DNA of 64,000 nucleotides from Cupriavidus pauculus (GTDB lineage: Bacteria > Pseudomonadota > Gammaproteobacteria > Burkholderiales > Burkholderiaceae): NCBI RefSeq assembly GCF_008801835.1, contig NZ_VZOW01000024.1, positions 22,788 through 86,787 on the forward strand. The letters run 5' to 3'. The notes under the pieces are model-generated. The model saw nothing but the letters and a program-made list of their open reading frames with translations. It was not told where the DNA came from and did not search any database. The number at the start of each line of letters is the position of its first letter. The stretch's first letter is position 1. Positions 7,817 to 16,424 of the stretch are shown here, one piece after another. The position numbers and the translations under genes are program-made.

Positions 7817-9088
7817 ATGACTGCCCCCCATTCCAGCTGGGTGACGTCGGCCAACGACGGCCTGACCCATTTTCCGCTGCAGAACCTGCCATACGGTGTG
7901 TTTTCGACTGCCAGCGGCGCGCCGCGCGTTGGCGTGGCGATCGGCGACCAGGTCGTGGATCTGGCTGCGCTCGATGAAGCCGGGTTGCTGCCCGTAGCGG
8001 CCAAAGGCGCATTTGCGCAGGCCAGTCTCAATCGCTTCATTGCGCTGGGCAAGCCGGTCTGGTCGGAAACGCGTGCGCGCTTGCGTGCACTGTTGTCCGC
8101 GGACGACGCTCTGTTGTCGGCCAATGCGACGCTGCGCAGCAAGGCGCTGTTGCCAATGTCGACGGTGACGCTGCATCTGCCGGTGGAAATCCCCGGCTAC
8201 ACCGATTTCTATTCGTCACGCGAGCACGCCACGAACGTCGGACGCATGTTCCGCGATCCCGAAAATGCGCTGCTGCCAAATTGGCTCGAAATCCCGATCG
8301 GCTACAACGGGCGCGCCAGTTCGGTGGTGGTCAGCGGTACGCCGTTGCGTCGCCCGAACGGCCAGATCAAGCTGCCCAATGAGGCGCGGCCGGTTTTCAG
8401 CGCCTGCAGAAAACTGGACTACGAACTGGAAATGGCGTTTATCGTCGGCAAGCCGTCCGCACTCGGTGAACCGATCGGCACAGCGGATGCGCCGGACCAT
8501 ATGTTCGGCATGGTGATCCTGAACGACTGGAGCGCACGCGATATCCAGCAGTGGGAATACGTGCCGCTTGGCCCGTTCAACAGCAAGGGGTTCGGCACCT
8601 CGATCTCCCCTTGGGTGGTGACGATGGACGCGCTGGAACCGTTCCGGCGCGACAATCCCGTCCAATCGCCAGAGCCGCTCGCTTATCTGCGGCAACAGGG
8701 CCGCAACGCCTACGACATCTCGCTTGAAGTGGCGTTGACGCCCGCCGGCGCGCCGTGCCCGACGACGGTATGCCGCACCAATTTCAAGGCGATGTACTGG
8801 ACCATGGCGCAGCAGCTGGCGCATCACACGGTGTCGGGCTGCAACGTGCGGGTAGGGGACCTGATGGGATCGGGCACGATCAGCGGCACGACCGCCGATT
8901 CCTGCGGGAGCCTGCTCGAAACCACCCGCAACGGCGCTGAGCCGGTGACGCTGGCTGGCGGGGTCGAGCGTGGCTTCCTGGAAGATGGCGACACCGTGAC
9001 CATGACGGGGTGGTGCCAGGCAGACGGATATCGCGTGGGATTCGGCGAAGTCAGCGGGCAGATCCTGCCGGCAATCGTCACAGCCTGA
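7817..9088 (+). CDS. fahA: Fumarylacetoacetase
   Basis: 423 residues. Hydrolyses fumarylacetoacetate to fumarate and acetoacetate, the last step of tyrosine breakdown. Recognised by the N-terminal SH3-like FAA domain and the catalytic FAH fold: TDFYSSREHATNVGRMFRD, the acid cluster in LDYELEMAFIVG, NDWSARDIQQWEYVPLGPFNSKGFGTSISPWVV and GDLMGSGTISG. The reading frame extends upstream to 7754 but hmgA overlap and the family N-terminus favour 7817. Acetoacetate made here could feed the CoA-transferase encoded near 60-61 kb. Confidence 0.95.
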   Translation: MTAPHSSWVTSANDGLTHFPLQNLPYGVFSTASGAPRVGVAIGDQVVDLAALDEAGLLPVAAKGAFAQASLNRFIALGKPVWSETRARLRALLSADDALLSANATLRSKALLPMSTVTLHLPVEIPGYTDFYSSREHATNVGRMFRDPENALLPNWLEIPIGYNGRASSVVVSGTPLRRPNGQIKLPNEARPVFSACRKLDYELEMAFIVGKPSALGEPIGTADAPDHMFGMVILNDWSARDIQQWEYVPLGPFNSKGFGTSISPWVVTMDALEPFRRDNPVQSPEPLAYLRQQGRNAYDISLEVALTPAGAPCPTTVCRTNFKAMYWTMAQQLAHHTVSGCNVRVGDLMGSGTISGTTADSCGSLLETTRNGAEPVTLAGGVERGFLEDGDTVTMTGWCQADGYRVGFGEVSGQILPAIVTA

Positions 9089-9137
9089 GGCGGTCCGCCG
9101 GCCTTTGCGGCCGGCGCCGGAAGTAGCGGAAAGCACG

Positions 9138-9158
9138 GACCCGGTAAACTGCCGGGTC
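9138..9158 (+). terminator. Terminator of hmgA-fahA
   Basis: GACCCGG (9138-9144), loop TAAACTG, CCGGGTC (9152-9158), then TGTTTGTT. Confidence 0.65.
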
Positions 9159-9294
9159 TGTTTGTTACACTTTTGCATTCTAGTTACCTTCTGGCACAGC
9201 CCGCCAATGCGCGCGCATGGGAGAATGCGTCGCCGACCAGATATGGAAAAAAGCTGGCGGCTGGACAGGTCATTATTCTCCCCACGCGCACGGC

Positions 9295-10056
9295 ATGGCA
9301 CTTCAATTCGACATTCGCGCATGGGCGGCCTGTGCGCCGGCACTGCAGACGCACGCCGACTGGCAGGCATGGAGCCAGGCTCCGTGGCTGCCACAGGGTG
9401 CCGATCTGCCTGCGCTTGCGGCGATGGCGCCGATGTTGCGCCGTCGCGTCAACGCGATCGGACGTGCCGCGCTGCACCCTGCCTATGACACGGCGGCCAC
9501 GGACGAGGCGCTTGACAGCGCCGGTAGTGGCCAGACGCCGGCCGTTTTCGCTTCCCGCCACGGCGATTCTCATCGCGCCTACGAAATGCTGTGCGAACTG
9601 GCGGCGGACCAGCCGCTGTCGCCCACCGCATTCGGTCTGTCGGTCCACAACGCCATTGGCGCGCTGTTTTCGATCGATCGTGCCGATACCGCCAATGTGC
9701 AGGCGATAGCGGGCGGACGCGACACCGTCGAGACCGCCATCGTTGAAGCCTGCGGCTTGCTGGCCGATGGTGCCGACGAGGTGCTGGTCGTCTGCTACGA
9801 TGCGCCGCTGCCCGGCCCGTACAGCAGTTTCATCAACGAGCCGCAGGCACTGTTTGGCTGGGCCTGGCGGATTGGCCGGCCCGGGAGTGGCTCCGCGTCC
9901 TTTTCGCTCGATATCGTCGGCGCGCACCGTTCGACCGACGCGACGCGTCCATTGCTTCCCCATGGTCTCGACGTGCTGCGCTTCATGCTCTCCGGCGAGC
10001 CGACGCTGCTGCATCGCGGCGAACAGGCCGAGTGGAGGTGGCTGCGGCATGGCTGA
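9295..10056 (+). CDS. Beta-ketoacyl synthase-like chain-length factor (APE)
   Basis: 253 residues matching the beta-ketoacyl-synthase N-terminal-like family (PF13723 type) that opens aryl-polyene clusters (ApeC-like). It carries FDIRAWAAWAP-type N-terminus (MALQFDIRAWAACAP here) and FGLSVHNAIGALFSI, but has no active-site Cys and no second thiolase half, so it cannot condense by itself. It probably pairs with a ketosynthase of the cluster to set chain length. The ATG at 9295 is chosen from the family N-terminus; no good ribosome-binding site precedes it or the alternative at 9217. Overlaps the next gene by 8 nt. Confidence 0.8.
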   Translation: MALQFDIRAWAACAPALQTHADWQAWSQAPWLPQGADLPALAAMAPMLRRRVNAIGRAALHPAYDTAATDEALDSAGSGQTPAVFASRHGDSHRAYEMLCELAADQPLSPTAFGLSVHNAIGALFSIDRADTANVQAIAGGRDTVETAIVEACGLLADGADEVLVVCYDAPLPGPYSSFINEPQALFGWAWRIGRPGSGSASFSLDIVGAHRSTDATRPLLPHGLDVLRFMLSGEPTLLHRGEQAEWRWLRHG

Positions 10057-10828
10057 GCATCTCGACCGCTTCTGGCGCGTGCTGGCCACGGGCCTGTGTT
10101 TCGTCGTTTTTGGCGCCGGCGCGCTGCTGATCCGGGCGCTGGTTTTCCCGCTGCTGGCGCTGGCGCCATGGCCCGCCGGCCGACGCCAGCAGATCTGCCG
10201 GGACGTGGTTCACTACGCGCTGCGGTGCTTTCTGTGGCTGATGGCCGCCGTCGGCGTGATCCAGTATGACGTCCGCAACGGTGAGCGCCTGCGCCGCGGC
10301 GGCTTGCTGATCGTGGCGAATCATCCGTCGCTGATCGACGCCGTCTTCCTGATGGCGCTGACGCGTGGCGCCGATTGTGTCGTCAAGGCCGATCTGGCCA
10401 GCAACCCGTTTACGCGCGGCGCCGTGCGCGCGACCGGCTGGATCCGCAACGACTGCGGCGGCGCCGCGATGGTTGACGACTGCATCGCGTCGTTGCGAGC
10501 CGGCAGCAGCCTGATCATTTTTCCGGAAGGCACGCGTACGCACCCCGGCGCGCCCCTGCGGCTGCAACGTGGCGCCGCCAACGTGGCAGTGCGCGGCGGC
10601 TTCGATCTGACGCCCGTGGTGATTCATTGCGAGCCGCCTACGCTGACAAAAGGCGGCAAGTGGTATCGCGTGCCGTCGCGCCGTCCGCGCTTCGTGATCG
10701 ACGTCCATCCCGACATCGAGGTCGCCCGCTGGGTGCCCGACGGGCTGGAGGCCGTGCAGGCGGTGCGCCGGCTGACCCATTCACTATCCGACTATTTTTC
10801 GAGGGAGATCCGTCGTGAACGCGCTTGA
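10049..10828 (+). CDS. Lysophospholipid acyltransferase family protein (APE, ApeD-like)
   Basis: 259 residues, PlsC-type 1-acyl-glycerol-3-phosphate acyltransferase fold. N-terminal membrane segment (LCFVVFGAGALLIRALVFPLLAL), catalytic motif NHPSLID with His92 and Asp97 (HX4D) and the acceptor-binding FPEGTRT at 158-164. Likely transfers the polyene acyl chain or a fatty acid onto a lipid anchor at the inner membrane. GGAGG sits 11 nt before the ATG inside the preceding gene. Overlaps the ACP gene by 14 nt. Confidence 0.88.
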   Translation: MAEHLDRFWRVLATGLCFVVFGAGALLIRALVFPLLALAPWPAGRRQQICRDVVHYALRCFLWLMAAVGVIQYDVRNGERLRRGGLLIVANHPSLIDAVFLMALTRGADCVVKADLASNPFTRGAVRATGWIRNDCGGAAMVDDCIASLRAGSSLIIFPEGTRTHPGAPLRLQRGAANVAVRGGFDLTPVVIHCEPPTLTKGGKWYRVPSRRPRFVIDVHPDIEVARWVPDGLEAVQAVRRLTHSLSDYFSREIRRERA

Positions 10829-11084
10829 ACAGGAAATCAAGGAACTCATCATCACTTCCCTGTCTCTTGAAGACATCAAGCCCGACGATATCGACGCCGA
10901 AGCGCCGTTGTTCGTGGAAGGGCTGGGGCTCGATTCCATCGACGCACTGGAACTCGGTCTGGCGCTGCAGAAGAAGTACGGCGTCACCATGAAGGGCGAC
11001 AAGGAGGAAATCCGCGCCCGTTTCGCCAGCGTATCGACGCTGGCTGCTTTCATTGCATCGCAACGCGGCCGGGCAACGATCTGA
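10815..11084 (+). CDS. Acyl carrier protein 1 (APE, ApeE-like)
   Basis: 89 residues, acidic, four-helix ACP. The phosphopantetheine attachment Ser41 lies in GLGLDSIDALEL. Carries growing polyene intermediates. GGGAG is 9 nt upstream of the ATG. The second ACP gene begins 46 nt after its stop; paired ACPs are characteristic of aryl-polyene clusters. Confidence 0.93.
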   Translation: MNALEQEIKELIITSLSLEDIKPDDIDAEAPLFVEGLGLDSIDALELGLALQKKYGVTMKGDKEEIRARFASVSTLAAFIASQRGRATI

Positions 11085-11130
11085 GCCGCCGATGACAGTA
11101 GATTCTTGGCGGGGGAATACGGAGCAATCC

Positions 11131-11391
11131 ATGACGCATGACGAAATCTTTGCACGCGTGAAGGCGGTGCTCGAACAGATGTTCGAGATCGCGCCCGAGC
11201 TGATCACGCTTGACGCACGCCTCTACGACGATCTCGATATCGACAGCATCGACGCCGTCGACCTGCTGGTCCGCCTCAAGCCGCTGTTCGCCCAGCCGCT
11301 GAAGCCCGAGCAGTTCAAGTCGGTGCGGACGGTGCGCGACGTCGTGCACACCGTGGCAAGACTGATCGATTCCTCGGCGACGACTGCCTGA
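11131..11391 (+). CDS. Acyl carrier protein 2 (APE, ApeF-like)
   Basis: 86 residues. Phosphopantetheine attachment Ser39 in LDIDSIDAVDLL. The start at 11131 is chosen because GGAG precedes it by 7 nt and the ACP fold begins there; the frame upstream to 11053 adds non-ACP sequence. By analogy with enterobacterial clusters one ACP would hold the aryl starter or elongation intermediates; which one does which cannot be told from sequence. Confidence 0.93.
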   Translation: MTHDEIFARVKAVLEQMFEIAPELITLDARLYDDLDIDSIDAVDLLVRLKPLFAQPLKPEQFKSVRTVRDVVHTVARLIDSSATTA

Positions 11392-11403
11392 CACCGGACA
11401 CCT

Positions 11404-11961
11404 ATGGCCTGGCGCAAATGGGGGCTGGGGCTGCTGACGCTGGCCTATCCGCTCGTCATCTATGTTGGCTTGACGCACTACTCGCCGCGCGTGATGGCGC
11501 TGGCGCTGCTGGCGCTGGCCGCGTTGCGCGCCGGCACCAGCCGCGAGGCGGGCTGGCGTGCCATGGCGTGGCTGGCCTGCGCGCTGGCGGCCGTGGTCGC
11601 CATAACGGACCATGCGCTGCCGCTCAAGCTGTATCCGGTGCTGGTCAATCTGGCGATGCTGGGCGTGTTCGGCTGGAGCCTGCGACATCCGCCGACACTG
11701 GTCGAACGTCTGGCGCGCATGCGCCAGCCCGATCTGCCGCCGGACGGTGTGCGCTATACGCGCCGCGTCACGCAGGCCTGGTGCGTGTTCTTTGTCTGTA
11801 ACGGGGCGATTGCCGCCGTGACGGCGCTGGCCGCCAGCGATCGCGTCTGGGCGCTGTACAACGGCGCCATTGCCTACGGCTTGATCGGCGCGATGTTTGC
11901 CGGTGAATGGATTGTGCGGCAACGCGTCATGGCGCGTCATGCGGAGAGCCGCCATGGTTGA
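11404..11961 (+). CDS. COG4648-type membrane protein (APE, ApeG-like)
   Basis: 185 residues with about five predicted membrane segments (for example LGLLTLAYPLVIYVGLTHY, VMALALLALAAL, AMAWLACALAAVVAI) and the conserved central stretch RMRQPDLPPDGVRYTRRVTQAWCVFF typical of this family. No enzymatic motif; role in the pigment pathway undefined. Twelve nt after the second ACP gene; overlaps the next gene by 8 nt. Confidence 0.82.
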   Translation: MAWRKWGLGLLTLAYPLVIYVGLTHYSPRVMALALLALAALRAGTSREAGWRAMAWLACALAAVVAITDHALPLKLYPVLVNLAMLGVFGWSLRHPPTLVERLARMRQPDLPPDGVRYTRRVTQAWCVFFVCNGAIAAVTALAASDRVWALYNGAIAYGLIGAMFAGEWIVRQRVMARHAESRHG

Positions 11962-13633
11962 ACGCATGCGCGGCATCGCGACCGCAATGGATCGACTGGC
12001 GACGCAGCCGGAGCATGCCGATTTCGTCGCGCAAGCGGCCGCGTGGCGACAGGCGTTTGCTGGCCAGCCCGGCAAGCGCTGGGCGCTGTATCTCGACAGC
12101 ACAATCGACTTTGCCGCCGCATTGCTGGGCGCTTGGCACGCCGGCAAGCATGTGGTGCTCCCCGGCGATACGCGCCCGGAAACGCTCGACGCGTTGCGGC
12201 CTGCCGTCGACGGCATGGCTGGCGGCCTTCCGCAAGGCCTGCGGCCCGTCCCGCTCTCGGCCGCGTCCGCGCTGGCGTGGCCGCCGCTGTCCGCCCGCGA
12301 TACGGGGGTCACGCTGTTCACCTCGGGATCGACCGGCGTGCCGCTGGCCCTGGACAAGCGCCTGGCGCAGTTGGACGCCGAAGTGCGTGCGCTGGAGCAG
12401 GCGTTCGGCGCAGCGATTCCGTCGCAGGCGCGTGTTCTGGCAACGGTTTCGCATCAGCATATCTATGGGCTGTTGTTCATGGTGCTGTGGCCGCTGGCAG
12501 CGGGGCGCGCCGTGCCCCACGCGCGGCTCGCATTCCTTGAAGAAGTGGTCGAGCGGTGCGTGCGGGACACGACCCCCGCCGTGCTGGTCAGCAGTCCCGC
12601 ACATCTGAAACGCATGCCGGCGATGCTCGACTGGCCCGCCACGCGAGGCGTGCTGTTCGCGGCATTCTCGTCGGGTGGCCCGCTGCCGGCGGAGGCAGGC
12701 AACGATGTGCTCCGTCATACCGGACTGTCGCCAATCGAGGTGTTCGGCAGTTCCGAAACCGGCGGCATTGCATGGCGCCAGCGCACGATGCATGACGACA
12801 AATGGACGCCGCTGCCAGGCGTGGCGTGGCGCTTGCAAGAGGGGCATCTTGCCGTGCGCTCCGCGCATTTGCCGGACGATGCGTGGTTCGTCTGCGCGGA
12901 CCGCGCCTTGCCCACGCGCGACGGCTGTTTCGTGCTGGCGGGCCGCGCGGACCGCATCGTGAAGATCGAGGAAAAGCGTGTGTCGCTGATGCAACTGGAG
13001 CAGCAGCTTGGCGGGCTGCCATGGGTGGCCGAGGCGCGCGTGGCAATGCTCGACACCGCCGTGGGGACCCGCGTCGGCGCCGTGGTGGTGTTGAGCGATG
13101 TCGGACGCGAGCAGTTCGACACGCACGGTCGCGCGAGTATCATTCGGGCGCTGCGTGATGCGCTGGGCGCTGTCGCGGATCCGCTGGCGCTGCCGCGGCG
13201 CTGGGTTTTCGCACCGCAGTTGCCGTGCAATGCCCAGGGCAAGACCACCGAGGCGATGCTGCGGGAACTGCTCCGCAAGACGCTGCCCGCGGTGCGCTGG
13301 CTAGAAGCCGATGCCGCGTCGGCGCTTGCCGAACTAGACATTGCCGACGATCTGGCGGTATTCGACGGTCATTTTCCCGGCATGCCGGTGGTGCCTGGCG
13401 TGGCGCAACTCGATTGGGTCATGACGCTGGCGCCGCAGCGGCTGGACGTTCCGCCGCGAGCGCATTTCGCACGGATCGACGCACTGAAATTTCAGGCTGC
13501 GATCCGCCCCAACGCCACGATCCGCATGGCGCTGACGTGGCGCGCGCAAGCCAGCACGCTGGATTTTCGACTCACCTCTCACGCCGGCTCGCATGCGAGC
13601 GGCAAGATCATTTTTCACACTGCTGCGTCATGA
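11954..13633 (+). CDS. AMP-dependent acyl-activating enzyme fused to hot-dog dehydratase domain (APE)
   Basis: 559 residues. Residues about 1-440 form an adenylate-forming domain: FTSGSTGVPL (P-loop-like motif), a middle part with FGSSETGG, and the C-terminal subdomain with GRADRIVKIEEKRVSL. The last about 110 residues carry FDGHFPGMPVVPGVAQLDWVM, a FabA/FabZ-like hot-dog motif (ApeI-like) with the catalytic-type His in GHFPGMPV. The enzyme would load an aryl acid (4-hydroxybenzoate in E. coli clusters) on an ACP and also dehydrate 3-hydroxyacyl intermediates. In the enterobacterial cluster these are ApeH and ApeI; here one ORF covers both. Confidence 0.85.
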   Translation: MVERMRGIATAMDRLATQPEHADFVAQAAAWRQAFAGQPGKRWALYLDSTIDFAAALLGAWHAGKHVVLPGDTRPETLDALRPAVDGMAGGLPQGLRPVPLSAASALAWPPLSARDTGVTLFTSGSTGVPLALDKRLAQLDAEVRALEQAFGAAIPSQARVLATVSHQHIYGLLFMVLWPLAAGRAVPHARLAFLEEVVERCVRDTTPAVLVSSPAHLKRMPAMLDWPATRGVLFAAFSSGGPLPAEAGNDVLRHTGLSPIEVFGSSETGGIAWRQRTMHDDKWTPLPGVAWRLQEGHLAVRSAHLPDDAWFVCADRALPTRDGCFVLAGRADRIVKIEEKRVSLMQLEQQLGGLPWVAEARVAMLDTAVGTRVGAVVVLSDVGREQFDTHGRASIIRALRDALGAVADPLALPRRWVFAPQLPCNAQGKTTEAMLRELLRKTLPAVRWLEADAASALAELDIADDLAVFDGHFPGMPVVPGVAQLDWVMTLAPQRLDVPPRAHFARIDALKFQAAIRPNATIRMALTWRAQASTLDFRLTSHAGSHASGKIIFHTAAS

Positions 13634-14382
13634 CCGCCGTTTTTCGTCCCATCGTGCTGGTTCCGGTCTACGACCACGAGCATGCCATTGGCGCCATGGT
13701 AGAGGCGATCCTGCGGCATCCGTGGCCCTGCCTGCTGGTCGACGACGGCAGCGGCCCGGCGTGCCGCCAGGTGCTGCGCGAGATTGCGGATCGGCATCCC
13801 GACCGCGTGCTGCTGGAGCGCTTGCCAAGCAACCAGGGCAAGGGTGCGGCAATGATGCGCGGTTTCCGTGTGGCTGCCGAGCTCGGCTACACGCATGTGC
13901 TGCAGATCGATGCGGACGGGCAGCACAACGCCGACGACATTCCACAGTTCCTCCGCCTGGCGCAGGAGAATCCCGGCGCAGTCGTGTCTGGCTGTCCGGT
14001 CTACGATCACACGGTGCCGCGCCATCGCTTTTACTTCCGTTACCTGACGCATATCTGGGTGTGGGTGACCACGCTGTCGCTTGATATTCGCGATTCCATG
14101 TGCGGGCTGCGCGCGTATCCGCTCGATGCGGTGATCGCGCTGATGGATACCGTCCAGCTCGGCCGGCATATGGAATTCGATACCGAAATCATCGTGCGGC
14201 TGTATTGGCGTGGCACGCCCGTCATCAACGTGCCGACGCGTGTCACGTATCCCACTGACGGCGTGTCGCATTTCCGGCTGCTGCAGGACAACGTGCTGAT
14301 GACGGGCATGCTCGCCAAGCTCACGCTGGGCATGCTGTGGCGCATGCCGTCGCTGCTGTGGCGCAAGGTGAGGGCGGCATGA
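13630..14382 (+). CDS. Family 2 glycosyltransferase (APE)
   Basis: 250 residues. GT-A fold with LVPVYDHEHAIGAMVEAI, the nucleotide-binding LVDDGSG, NQGKGAAMMRGF and the metal-binding ADGQHN, resembling dolichol-phosphate mannose synthase-like GT2 enzymes. C-terminal end has amphipathic/hydrophobic helices (LTLGMLWRMPSLLWRK). Probably adds a sugar or links the polyene to a glycosylated lipid anchor. ATGA overlap with the genes on both sides. Confidence 0.85.
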   Translation: MTAVFRPIVLVPVYDHEHAIGAMVEAILRHPWPCLLVDDGSGPACRQVLREIADRHPDRVLLERLPSNQGKGAAMMRGFRVAAELGYTHVLQIDADGQHNADDIPQFLRLAQENPGAVVSGCPVYDHTVPRHRFYFRYLTHIWVWVTTLSLDIRDSMCGLRAYPLDAVIALMDTVQLGRHMEFDTEIIVRLYWRGTPVINVPTRVTYPTDGVSHFRLLQDNVLMTGMLAKLTLGMLWRMPSLLWRKVRAA

Positions 14383-15413
14383 GCATCGCCCATCCCGATA
14401 CCGCGCAGCGCAAACCGCGACGCCCGCGCGCGCAACACTGGAGCATGATCGGCGAGTCCACGTGCGTCTGGGGCATCTGGCTGCTATACGCGCTCTACCG
14501 CGTGTTCGGTCGCTTTCTGTTCCGTGCCGCGATGCTGCCGGTGGTGCTGTATTTCTGGCTGGCCTATCCGCTGGCGCGCCGCTCGTCGATGGAGTATCTG
14601 CAGCGCCTGGAAAGCGTTACGGGCGCCCTCGGCCAGCGGCCGACGTGGCGGCATTCCGTGCGGCATCTGTTCTCGTTCGGCGATACGATCCTGGACAAGC
14701 TGCTCGCGATCGGCCGGCATTATCGATTCGATCGCGTGAGCAAGGAAGGCGCTGACGTGCTGCTGCGTCAGATCGCCAGCGGGCAGGGCGGCATCATCAT
14801 GACCGCACACGTCGGTTGCCTGGAGCTATGCCGGGCGATGGCCAATCGCATCGACGGGCTGCGGGTGACCGTGCTCGTCCACACCGCCCATGCGCAGCGG
14901 TTCAACCGGATCCTGGCGCGGCTCGATCCCGAGTCGACCCTTCAGCTCTACCAGATCGACGATATTTCGCCCGCCACCGCGCTGGAACTGGCCGCCAAGA
15001 TAGAGGCAGGCGAGTTCGTGGCGATTGCGGGCGACCGCACGCCGGCTCACGGCGGCCGGGCCGTGCGTGTGCCATTCCTCGGTGCGCCGGCGCGTTTTCC
15101 GGTCGGGCCTTATGTGCTGGCTGCGTTGCTGAAATGCCCGTTGTTCGCCATGGGATGCGTGCGCCAGGGCGACGGCCATCTGATCCGCTTCGCTGAACTC
15201 GAGCGCAACGTGACGTTGCCGCGCGCTGCACGAGAGGCGCGATTTGCCATGCTGGCGCGGCGCTACGCGGGCTGGGTGGAAGGGCTCGTGGCGTTGTCGC
15301 CGTATGACTGGTTCAACTTCTACGATTTCTGGGCCGACGACCCCATCAGCGTCGGCCGGCTGGAACCGCAGCAGACGCAACGGGAGCGCCATGCCGAACG
15401 TACTGAGTCATGA
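14379..15413 (+). CDS. LpxL/HtrB-like acyltransferase (APE)
   Basis: 344 residues, lipid A biosynthesis acyltransferase superfamily. N-terminal membrane segment (IWLLYALYRVFGRFLFRAAMLPVVLYFWLAYPLA), then AHVGCLE (HX4E catalytic motif) and AGDRTPAHGGRAVRVPFLGAPARFP-type acceptor site. Likely acylates the glycosylated aryl-polyene anchor. In enterobacterial clusters glycosyltransferase and acyltransferase are, as I recall, one polypeptide (ApeJ); here they are separate overlapping genes. Confidence 0.85.
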   Translation: MSIAHPDTAQRKPRRPRAQHWSMIGESTCVWGIWLLYALYRVFGRFLFRAAMLPVVLYFWLAYPLARRSSMEYLQRLESVTGALGQRPTWRHSVRHLFSFGDTILDKLLAIGRHYRFDRVSKEGADVLLRQIASGQGGIIMTAHVGCLELCRAMANRIDGLRVTVLVHTAHAQRFNRILARLDPESTLQLYQIDDISPATALELAAKIEAGEFVAIAGDRTPAHGGRAVRVPFLGAPARFPVGPYVLAALLKCPLFAMGCVRQGDGHLIRFAELERNVTLPRAAREARFAMLARRYAGWVEGLVALSPYDWFNFYDFWADDPISVGRLEPQQTQRERHAERTES

Positions 15414-15807
15414 AATCTCGCTGACGCCGGCCTTTCACGATCTGGATCCGATGGACGTGGTCTGGCATGGCAACTATCTGCGTTACTTCGAACAGGCCCG
15501 CTGCGCGCTGTTGCAGCGTATCGACTACGACTATCCGCAGATGCGCGATTCGGGCTACGCGTGGCCAATCGTCGACCTGCGCGTGAAGTACGTGCGCCCG
15601 CTGCACTATGGCCAGACGGTGGTGGTGCGCGCGACATTCGTGGAATGGGAGAACCGCTTGAAAATCGCATACGAGGTACGCGACGCCGCAACAGGCGAGC
15701 GGCTGACACGCGGGCATTCGATCCAGGTGGCCGTGGATTTGCGCACGCGCGAGATGCAGTACGTGAGTCCGCCGGTATTGCTGCAACGTCTTGGTGTGAC
15801 GCCATGA
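15391..15807 (+). CDS. 4HBT-type acyl-CoA/ACP thioesterase (APE, ApeK-like)
   Basis: 138 residues, single hot-dog fold. HDLDPMDVVWHGNYLRYFEQAR contains the Asp of the 4-hydroxybenzoyl-CoA thioesterase family and the long central helix start. May release mis-primed ACPs or the finished chain. Starts inside the acyltransferase gene with CGGGAG upstream. Confidence 0.87.
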   Translation: MPNVLSHEISLTPAFHDLDPMDVVWHGNYLRYFEQARCALLQRIDYDYPQMRDSGYAWPIVDLRVKYVRPLHYGQTVVVRATFVEWENRLKIAYEVRDAATGERLTRGHSIQVAVDLRTREMQYVSPPVLLQRLGVTP

Positions 15808-16424
15808 TGCGCCGCCATGCATTGGGCGTGATCGCCGCGCTGGCATGCCTTGCCGCCGCGCCGCTGCACGCCGAGGACCTGGCCGCGGCGGTGGCGGCAC
15901 GACTGACCGATGCGCCGGTCATTCGCGGCCAGTTCGAACAAACGCGCCGCTTGGCGGGCTTCAGCCAGCCGCTGGTTTCACGCGGCGATTTCGTCGTAGC
16001 GCGTGGTCGCGGCGTGGTGTGGACCACGCGCGAGCCCGTGCCGTCAAGCCTGCTGGTGAGTCCGGACCGGCTGGTTGTGCGCGGTGCGGACGGCAAGATC
16101 CAGCAGCAGATGCAGGCCGATGCGCAGCCGGCAATGCGGATTGTCGGCGAGTCGATGATCGCCATGCTGCGCGGCGATTTCCGCGCGCTGTCGTCGCGCT
16201 TCGACGTGACGGGAAAGCTGATCGGCAAGCAGGCGTGGACGCTCACGCTGACACCGACAGATGCCGGCACGCGACGCGTCTTCGCTCGCATCGAACTGTC
16301 AGGTGACCAGTTCGTGCGCAATGTAAAGCTGGAGGAGGCGAGTGGCGACAGTAGCGTCGTGAAGATGATCGATCCCGTGGCGGCAAAACAGCTGGACGCG
16401 TCGGAGGCACAACGCTTTGAATGA
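15804..16424 (+). CDS. LolA-like outer-membrane lipoprotein carrier protein (APE, ApeL-like)
   Basis: 206 residues with a cleavable signal peptide (MMRRHALGVIAALACLAAAPLHA). The mature part has IRGQFEQTRRLAGFSQPLVSRGDFVVARGRGVVW, the LolA fold signature. It would ferry the lipid-linked polyene across the periplasm, working with the MMPL exporter and the DUF3261 lipoprotein. Two consecutive ATGs (15804, 15807); 4-nt overlap with the thioesterase gene. Confidence 0.87.
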   Translation: MMRRHALGVIAALACLAAAPLHAEDLAAAVAARLTDAPVIRGQFEQTRRLAGFSQPLVSRGDFVVARGRGVVWTTREPVPSSLLVSPDRLVVRGADGKIQQQMQADAQPAMRIVGESMIAMLRGDFRALSSRFDVTGKLIGKQAWTLTLTPTDAGTRRVFARIELSGDQFVRNVKLEEASGDSSVVKMIDPVAAKQLDASEAQRFE

